Assembly: GCA_963682025.1 (NCBI GenBank)
Contig: OY821517.1
Location: forward strand, 234,337,966 to 234,401,965
Source of the DNA: Cordilura impudica
Lineage: Eukaryota; Arthropoda; Insecta; Diptera; Scathophagidae
Length of the DNA: 64,000 nucleotides
Reading direction: 5' to 3'
Shown here: positions 56,336 through 64,000 of the stretch, one piece after another
How the letters are laid out: each line of letters opens with the position of its first letter
Numbering within the stretch: position 1 is the first letter of the stretch
Made by a program: the position numbers and the translations under genes
The notes under the pieces: generated by a model
Seen by the model: the letters and a program-made list of their open reading frames with translations, nothing else
What the model was told of the DNA's origin: nothing
Database searches by the model: none

Positions 56336-57915
56336 GTAGTAATTCATCTTTTCCGGTTACACGAAGAGACACTGAAGTTGGTGCATGGAGTTTAATTTGA
56401 TAAGCTTCAGTTTGTAACTGTTGTGGAGTCAGTAACAATGGGCTAATTTTTCAATGATGCGTGTCTATGAGTGTGTCCAGAATAGATGACTGTATCTTTC
56501 GTATGTTATTTAAAATTACGTTCAATTCCAAGACCCAATTATTAAATAGTTGAGTAAGTTGTATCTGGATTAACATACTGCTGATGACCTGCACTGTTGT
56601 TGAATAATTTTTAATTCTTGTTCCAATTGTTCAAATCTTGCTTTAGCTGCCAATTGCGTTTTTCGTCTGACATTAATTGCTCTTAAGTAAATTTAATAAA
56701 AGTGATTCATTCTCCTGTACTTGTTGTACTGTATCTGATATATGGTCAGCGTATTCAGAATCTAATATACCAAAAAAGGGAATGAGCAACAATCCTAACT
56801 ATATTGAATGCTCCTCTTTTACTTCATAATAATTTATTCTCCAGTTGTAGATAGTCTTCCATGTGTTTAAAATGGTAAATAATGCTGAGACATGATTCGT
56901 TTAGTTCTATAATTCTGCACAGATTCTGTAGAGTTTTCGTGCCATTGATAAAAATTGATGTTTCAGACCAGTAGGCTTCCAGGCGTAATATACAAACAGG
57001 TTCCATTCAGTGGTCGAAATGGCTGTAGTTCCGATTTCTTCGAAATTGATACCTAATTTTGTTCCAAATCTTTTATTTTTGACTGCAGTTCCAAGTGCCA
57101 TATGTAACAGCAAAATATCGTAAGTAATACTAAGCTGAGATTAGTTAATAGCATTTCCTTATTTTGGGCCCTATGTTGCTCAGTTGTATCTGATTATTAC
57201 CAGATTGCCAATCTTGATATTGGGAAATTATTCATTCCACTTATAATGTTGTGGCGCCTCAAGATTGTTCGGATCACTTGACATAGGCATTAGTGGGCGA
57301 GAGTTGAGTATTGCCTTGATTTCCACAATAATTGTTTCTAGTTCTTCTTGAGTTAATGATGCCGTCGCAACACTGAGTAATAAAAAATGGTTAGCAGATT
57401 TTACTGCTGATTCACATAATCCCCCAAAGTTTGGTACACGTGGTGGGATAAAGTGGATATGTATTCCTTTTGAGCTAGCAGTTGAGATGATTGATTAGAA
57501 TTCGGCTAACGGGCTTATTGCTCCTATGAAATTAGTAGCGTTGTCTGAATATATGTTTCGACAACGCCCTCGACAGCTGATGATTCGTTTTAAGGCACAG
57601 ATAAAAGCTTCAGTTGTTAGATCAGTTACCAGTTCATGATGAGTAGCCTTTGTGGGAAAGCAACAAAAAATAGCTTTATATACCTTCGTTGGTCTTTTTC
57701 CTCTGACCTTATAATGAATCCAAAATGGTCCGCAATAATATACAATAGCATTGATAAAAGGTCGAGCTGGAGTATCTCTAGCATGCGGTATCCGACATAA
57801 TTGTGGTTGTGCTCTAGTGCACCTTATACATTTTTGTATTGCTGATCGTGCCGTTATTTTCCCTCTTATTGGCCAAAAACGCTGTCTGATTAAATTTAGT
57901 ACTGCTTGTGGTCCA
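56335..57915 (-). pseudogene. BEL/Pao fragment: integrase and env (BEL3)
   Basis: Minus strand. Integrase zinc region and core are readable through several frames: RQRFWPIRGK, KCIRCTRAQPQLC (about 57830-57800), YCGPFWIHYKVRGKRP, IYSDNATNF, then PPRVPNFGGL (about 57430). The segment with WEQ... to the integrase C-terminus is deleted. Env then starts near 57113 (RFGTKLGINFEEIGTTAISTTEWNLFVYYAW) and runs via ESCLSIIYHFKHMEDYLQLENKLL to a stretch equivalent to the middle of BEL2 env (56450-56340). It is more decayed than BEL2 and has no LTR, and keeps the CxxC that BEL2 lost. Confidence 0.82.
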
Positions 57916-58127
57916 TGTTATATAAATTGATTTTGTATATGTAAATATTTAATTCTTAATATGGCAACTATGTTATCTACTTAGAATCACAACCATGTTC
58001 TAGTTTTTTTTTAATAACAAAATCAGTCTCAATCAACCCTTCAACGCGTGTGTTTCATATACTTAACAAGTGGCGACGAGGTTTCCTTTTTTCAATTCGT
58101 TCAAGTGTAGTCGTGTCTTTAATAAAA
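57916..58127. other. Unassigned; possible LTR end with a primer-site-like sequence
   Basis: ACTTAACAAGTGGCGACGAGG (58061-58081, a 21-base region whose last part is TGGCGACGAGG) resembles an LTR CA end followed by the primer site of some insect Gypsy elements. No partner LTR is visible, so this is only a suggestion. Confidence 0.3.
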
Positions 58128-58810
58128 AAAAAATCATGTGAGTCCGATCACAGGGAAGATGTGTAAACATCTGGTAATTAAAGATTTTTTTTGGGGCACT
58201 TTTTTAAAATCAAACAGAAAGCGTCGTCCATGTATCACTTAAAGCAATCAACTGCAGGGGCTCCGCTAATATAAAAATATTTATTATTATTTATTATTTC
58301 AACTGGTTAATTTTTAATTTTTCGTTTTTTATTTTTTATTTTTCGTTTTTTATTTTTTATTTTTCATTTTTCATTATGAATTTTTTATTTCTTATTTTTC
58401 ATTTGTTATTTTTCATTTTTTATTTTTCATTTCCCATTTTTTATTTTCCATTTTTTATTTTTCATTTTTTATTTTTAATTTTTTATTTTTCATTTTTTAT
58501 TTTTCATTTTTTATTATCATTTTACATTTTTCATTTTTTATTTTTCATTCTTTATTTTTCATTTTTTATTTTTCTTTTTTCATTTTCCGTTTTTGATTTT
58601 TTTATTTTTCATTTTTTATTTTTCATTTTTCAGTTTTAATTTTTCATCTTTATTTTTCATTTTTCATCTTTTATTTTTCATTTCTAATTTTTCATTTTCA
58701 AGCAGGTTATTACATATCATAATTTTTTCATAAGCCACACCAATTTTGTCTTACGTCTCACATGTTACGCTGTTTTTGTGATTGTATTGTGAAATAGAAA
58801 TTACCCTCCT
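58128..58810 (+). mobile_element. Short mobile repeat (copy 2) expanded by a microsatellite
   Basis: Ends match the 12671-12891 insertion (TCATGTGAGTCCGATCACAG at one side, TGTTACGCTGTTTTTGTGAT at the other; shared inner TTACATATCATAATTTTTTCA). It holds about 460 bp more, most of it the TTTTTCATT-type array. Confidence 0.65.
58290..58700. repeat. (TTTTTCATT/TTTTTTATT)n microsatellite
   Basis: Words such as TTTTTCATT and TTTTTATTTTTCA repeat with little else. The reverse complement (AATGAAAAA) is the same kind of word as in the satellite at 1-5570. The 87-codon open frame at 58376-58639 (Phe/Ile/Leu/His) is an artefact of the repeat. Confidence 0.93.
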
Positions 58811-59332
58811 AGTAGTGTGTTTATGGCGTTTTTAACTCAGTTTTCCCATACATTTTGATGTGTCGTTGAGCATACCTGTTGTTACCGCAAGTGGTACCGC
58901 AGATGGCGCTGCTGTTTAGCAAAGTAACAAACCTTTTTTATTCCGTTAACTTTGAATATTTTAGAGTTAGTAGAAAATGTTGACACTGTTTTTAGGTGGC
59001 GCTACCTAAAGCTTTACTTATTGCTGACTACTAACACAAACATATTTTTATTGTTCACATATATATACAAACAACCAAACTCGCTATATACCGTTTTTCC
59101 CGTTAACTTTGAATAGTTAAGAGTTAGTAGCGTAGCAACACTATTAATCAAGTTTAATTTTAAATATTTTAGATTATTTTAAAACCTTTACATTCAAATA
59201 ACATGTTTTTTCTTTTAGATGTCAATAATGTTGTTTAGGTGGTATTTTCAACTTATAATTTATATGTGTATATTTTTGCTGCTATAAAGTTTGGTTTATC
59301 TTTAATTGAACGAATATTTAGTTAATTTTTGA
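58811..59332. other. No gene seen
   Basis: AT-rich unique-looking sequence with two related strings (CCGTTAACTTTGAATA...AGAGTTAGTAG at 58942 and 59099) suggesting an old 157-bp duplication. Confidence 0.5.
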
Positions 59333-61736
59333 TTAAATATGTAAAAAGCAAGTTGGAAGATTTAAAAGATGTCCATGAGTGAGTTTGGAGTGACCGAGTC
59401 TTAGTCTTTTATACTTTATTACTTTTAGTCTATTGCAACAAGTAATATTATTTTTCAGAAAACAGCGAATATCTTTCATTTCGTGGTTTACCGTTTTGCA
59501 CCAGGTTGATGTTGTTTGTTTGTATTTCCGTTTTAAATTTTCCATGATAAATTGTTCCAGTCTTTTTAATTATGATTTGATGATGTAATTAATAGGGAGA
59601 TACTGGCGCTTTTTGCGGTCATGTCAGCAAAGTCATTACCAATAATGCCACAGTGGCTAGGTACCCAAATTTATATTAGGTTGCGTTGTTTTTAAACCAA
59701 TAGATTTATGATTTCCATCACATAGTGATTATCGTTATTTATGTTTGTAAGGGATTGTAAGGAAGAAAGTGAGTCAGAACATATGGCAAATTTGCGCTTG
59801 TTGCGCCATGCGTGTTTTGCTGCTTCGCAAATAGCTAAAAGTTCTTCAGAGTATATGGGACTACAATCAGGTAGGATATAAGATTAAATAACACTATTTT
59901 CTATAGTTACACTAAAGGATACAGATCTGCTAGATTTCGATCCATCCGTGTAGAGAAGGGTATAATTATTAAGCTTATTTTTTAGTTCATAGAACAGCTT
60001 ACGGTACTGATCTGAGCTACAAATGGATTTTGTAAAGTTATGTAAAGATGTGTTGATTACGCTTAATTTTAGGTTTTGTAATTTCGGGGGGTAGACCTAA
60101 TTTTTTACTGGTTTGGACTGTACGATAGATAGTTGACGGTATACGTGGTATTTTTCTGGATTTCTGGAATTTTTTTACTAATCCTAATATTGGAGTATTT
60201 GTGCCAAAAGCTAAAGATCTTAATTCAACTGATAATATGCTAGAATCAAAAAGCATATTATAAATTGGAGTTGTGCGAAACGCTCCGAGGGAATGTCTTA
60301 TTGCTGAATTACTCTTGCTCTTAATTTTCCGTAATTGTGATGTAGGAGCGACTCCATAAATCGGTAATGCATAATTAATTTTTGATTTGATGACAGATGG
60401 TATAGTATTTGTGTTACAATTCATTCTTAGACTTGATAAACACTTTATTGTCTTTAAGCGGCTTGTGAAGACCAAGTATTTTCATGATATTGACTTGAGT
60501 TAAAGATGTGGAAGTGCAGTTCTTCCTGCGACATATATGTAAAAATTTACATTTAGGCACTGAAAGAATTGCACCTGAAACAGGGGACCACTCATCTGTA
60601 TCGCTAAAGAGTCGATTAAGATCGATTGTTGGGTTTTTTTCTTTATTTGATTTTATAATGAGATTGAAATCATCAGCATAAACCAAAAAATCTATTTCCT
60701 TATGCAAAGAAATAGTATGACATAATCTGTTTTAGGCAATTAGGAAAAGAATTACCGACAGGTAAGACCCTTGAGGAATGCTATTAGATAGTGGACGAGC
60801 GCAGGAGTTACCTTTTCGAACAATAATTTTTATATTCGTCATAAAACATTTGATATAATTAGTTATTAAAGGACCCACCTTCCATGAAGCAAGTTGGTCG
60901 ATAAAAGCATGTATACCAATTCTATCGAATGCTTTCTCAAAATCCAATGAGATTATTGAGACATGTTTTCGAGTAGTATGGCTACTGCATATCTGCTAGT
61001 TGACATATAAAAGGAGGTCAGTTGTGGATTTACCTTTTTTGAAACCGAATTGGCCGTTGTCTAGAAGTTTGTTTGTAAAAACCACCATAGCCGATTGGCA
61101 ATTATTCTATCCAGCACTTTAGCTAGACAGGAGTTGAGGAAAATTGGTCTGTATGATTTTAATAGTGTTTTGTCAGCTCCAGACTTAAATATTGGAATAA
61201 TAATGCTGTCCTTATACTGGTGGGGAATAAAAGATGTAAAGATTCTGTTGTAGAAATACAGTATTATCTGTTTTAAAGCAAAAGGCAGTTTTTTTTAACA
61301 TTGGGTATGAAACTTTGTCCATCCAGGGAGTTTTGCCTTTCAGTTTTCCTAAAACTGACGAGAGCTCAAGTATATTAATAGGAGCTTACATTTCCATTGC
61401 CTTTTGTGACGGAGTGGTCAAGTAGGGTTCACAACAGACTCTGTCTTTATGTGTTTTAAAAATTTGGGTAAACAGCATGTCAGAAGAATTGTCAGACCAA
61501 AATCCTGCGAATTCTTCGGCCATCTCAGATTTGTTGGTCAAAATTGGTGTAGAAGGGTTAGTAGTAGAACCAAGATCATTGATAGATTTTGCCTTTGATA
61601 TCTCAATCTCTCTTTTAAATTTGGCTTTAGCTTTTTTAAAATTTATGAGATTAGATTGACACATGTCCCGTTTATATGTCATCCAAGCTCTGTTCTTTAA
61701 TATTTTAAGATTCTCCAGTTCTTTGCGGCAAGTCAC
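59333..61736 (-). pseudogene. I-clade LINE ORF2: linker, RT, RNase H and C-terminus
   Basis: Minus strand from 61736: a linker (AKAKFKREIEISKAKS...EEFAGFWSD), then RT blocks, namely the GKLKGKTPWMDKVSYPML block (about 61350-61300), FGFKKGKSTTDLLLY (about 61040), MDFEKAFDRIGIHAFIDQL with ASWKVGP (60947-60880), NSIPQGS near 60780 and DFLVYADDFNLI (60700-60660, ADD box). After a thumb region comes RNase H at about 59960-59590: LLYTDGSKSSR, IYSEELLAICEAA, FAICSDSLSS and PSHCGIIGNDFAD, giving all acidic and His positions. The C-terminal YKRLRLGHSKLTHGHLL (about 59420-59370) is the conserved end region of I elements. Stops and shifts throughout; the endonuclease is absent. Confidence 0.87.
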
Positions 61737-62330
61737 ATATAATTTTTTCTATTAGAACAGGTTCTATTTTAACATGACAAAACATATGAAAATACAGCTT
61801 GTGGCAAAAAACAGAGTAAATTAAAAAGATGAATATAAAAAAAAAAATAAATTGTTTAATATTAATTAACAATTCAAAAATATATAAAATATATAACTTT
61901 ATTTTTAACAATTAATTTTGTAAATTCCCAAATTAAAAAATCAGCTGTTGTTTACATATAGAGGTTGTGTCATACGAAAATACATATGCAAGTGTGATAG
62001 AAAAAAAGTGACAGTACATGTAAAAAATACGACGTGTAATATACCGTTTATGCATATGAATTATATAAAATTCTGCAATATTTTGTTTTCGGGTAAATAC
62101 AATTTTCTGGTATTAACAAAGTTCCACTTCAGTTTGCTCCCTAGTGTGACTATGCCACAGTAGATGACACCACAATTTTGTTTTTTTTTTTTGAAAATAT
62201 ATGATTTCTTTGTGTTGTTCTTGTTACAGGCGTTCGGTATTTCCACGCTTTTTTTTAATGTTATCCCGAAATAAATCCAAAAAAATGCCAATATAAAAGA
62301 AAAACAAGTAAGAAAATTATAGTCCATCTA
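61737..62330. other. No gene seen
   Basis: AT-rich sequence. Short open frames on both strands have no recognisable domains. Confidence 0.5.
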
Positions 62331-62880
62331 GACCGACTATAGGATACCCTATACCATGCGTTTAGAGACCCTATCTCTTAGGCGAAACAAATTGGATGTT
62401 ATATTTATATGAGGACTAGTTCGAAAAATGGACCGATCCTGATCATATTTAGTAAGGTCACTTATTTTTTGCAAAAACATATACAAACCAAATTTGAGAA
62501 AAATCTGTGCAATATTTATGTTTTTCGATAGATTTAAGTGAAGATCGGGAAGCAGCTTTATATGGGGGCTAGGACTAAGAATTGCCCTATAGGGTTTATT
62601 TTTGGACTACTGATTAATGGGTGTAATAAACACACATAAACCCAATTTGACCGAGATCTATATAATAATGTGGATTATATGGCAATTCAAGTCGATTTCA
62701 TAGGTGATATTTGTACGGGGACCGTCTCTGAACAAGCACCGATTTTCACCAATTTCAATAGCGTTTATGCTATTGCTGATAGAAGCTTACATACCAAATT
62801 TCATTGAAATATGTTTGACCTGTAGTTTGATTACAAATTTTACATGGATACACAAATTTTACATGGATACACAAATAAAT
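62331..62880. repeat. Dispersed non-coding repeat (copy 2)
   Basis: Same ordered blocks as 32431-32890: a GACTATAGGATACCCTATACC-like start, TTTATATGGGGGCTAGGACT, AAACCCAATTTGACC, GGCAATTCAAGTCGAT, CACCAATTTCAATAG. It also holds a tandem AAATTTTACATGGATACACA pair at 62834-62876. Confidence 0.7.
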
Positions 62881-62979
62881 AAAAAAAAAATATATAAAAT
62901 CTACATATATCATTATTCTGCGATCTTTATAACATCGCAAAATGTTTGAAATTAACAATAATGTACAAATTATACTATA

Positions 62980-63137
62980 TGTGACCTTCTCCGAGAAAAG
63001 GGACCTAGTATGTGAAAATTAAGTTTTGAGAAAAAACGCATTTAAAGTTTCTACACCCTTTTAGGTACCAGAATCCACCGTTTGTGACACAACCCGTTTT
63101 TTGACACACTAGGTCCTTTTTCTCGGAGAAGGTCACA
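62980..63137. mobile_element. Palindromic MITE flanked by TA
   Basis: 158 bp with terminal inverted repeats of about 33-35 bp: TGTGACCTTCTCCGAGAAAA at the left and TTTTCTCGGAGAAGGTCACA at the right, then GGGACCTAGT versus ACTAGGTCC. TA on both sides (62978-62979, 63138-63139) fits a Tc1/mariner-type target duplication. No coding capacity. Confidence 0.88.
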
Positions 63138-64000
63138 TATGTGTGTATCTGTAATAAACGCATATTATAAATAAATAGGTATATTATTTCATTTATATAA
63201 ATTTCTACAATACTTTGTTTTAGGGAAAATACAACTTATTTTTGTATTAACAAACAGAGATGTTAATACAGTCATTTTGTTCCTCGTATGACATTGTCAC
63301 TGTGAATGGCACCACAATATCAAAAACTATGTACTATATGACAAAAATGTTAAAACTGTACACAAGACCGAGTAATGAAGTATCAATGAGTTTTTTTGCT
63401 TTCAAAACATTATATAAAACTAGTGGATTGTGTGGCGCCTAGGCGTCCGTTTATTTTGACTTTAACAAACAAATTTTTTTCCATTTCAGAATTTTCCTAT
63501 ATTTTATATATTTAAAAAAAATTAATTTTAATGTTTTTAAAATTTCTTTTAAAAAAAAAATCGAAAACAGTTGTAAAAAATACAAACCAAAAACTTCGAT
63601 TTTCAAATGAAGTTTTGTAAAAGGTCCTTTTATGTATATTTTCGCATAAGTTTGCCAGTAGTCAACCTTTGCTTTATACTTTCTGCTTCTATACATAAGG
63701 AGTTTTTAATATTATATGATTTAAAAAAAATATTTTATTTTGATAGAAACTCGGTAATTTGGTCTTATTAAGACAAACTATTAATATGTATATCTCTTTA
63801 ATCATTTAATTTATGTTTTATAACTTTATAAAATGCATCAAAATAAATAAACTTTTCAACAAAAAAAAAATTTTAAACCTTTCGGACAAAACAAAAAAAA
63901 TACTACGGTTATAACGACTTAGTCTATAACGAACTAATTTGGCCAGTCCCGCCGAGTTCGTTGCAACCGAACTCCATTTTGTTGTAGAAAAAATAGAATA
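63138..64000. other. No gene seen
   Basis: AT-rich, with several A/T runs. Nothing beyond short chance frames. Confidence 0.5.

Noticed and set aside
58061..58081. LTR end plus TGGCGACGAGG primer-like site
   Set aside because: Only one short match and no partner LTR or coding region; kept only as a low-confidence note.

Overview
The window is repeat-dominated nuclear DNA from an insect, most likely a higher (calyptrate-type) fly. This is inferred from the strong AT bias and from the mix of element families: an errantivirus with a tRNA-Ser primer site, BEL/Pao elements with env, I-clade LINEs, a Penelope-like element, Helitron, Transib and Tc1/mariner. I found no convincing single-copy host gene, tRNA or rRNA gene. 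Almost every coding stretch is a transposable-element gene, and nearly all are broken.

Layout. 1-5570: heptamer-based purine-rich satellite with higher-order repeats. 5571-9470: (AAAAATT)n satellite, interrupted by a precisely bounded Helitron (6077-7345). 9767-13235: three minus-strand remnants in series, namely an I-clade LINE ORF2, a Tc1/mariner transposase, and the 3' half of a Penelope-like element (GIY-YIG end). 13236-28556: a BEL/Pao element (BEL1, plus strand) that landed inside the Penelope element; the rest of that element resumes at 28557. BEL1 is itself split by a 7.1-kb errantivirus (15673-22755, minus strand) with near-identical LTRs, a CGTG target duplication and an uninterrupted env frame.

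28799-39300: a Helitron fragment, a LINE ORF1, two GC-richer minisatellites, dispersed repeats, a 471-bp direct-repeat pair flanking a Cys-rich domain fragment, and a Gypsy integrase remnant. 39049-56335: a CR1/L2-like LINE (minus strand) whose 3' part was tandemly duplicated; one copy was then hit by a second BEL/Pao element (BEL2, 40347-54127, minus strand, TSD CAAAC), while the other copy preserves the empty site. BEL2 has env in the same reading frame as pol, a 2,686-bp internal tandem duplication, and a nested Transib transposon (51686-53366) with RSS-like ends. 56335-57915: a third BEL fragment. 58128-64000: a microsatellite-bearing mobile element, a long I-clade LINE remnant with RT and RNase H, a dispersed repeat and a palindromic MITE.

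The insertions give a relative history. Penelope precedes BEL1, which precedes the errantivirus. On the right, LINE, LINE tandem duplication, BEL2, Transib and BEL2 internal duplication follow in that order. The most notable items are the RAG1-related Transib copy, the errantivirus env, the pol-env arrangement of the BEL elements, and the Helitron with repeated 5' ends inside a satellite.
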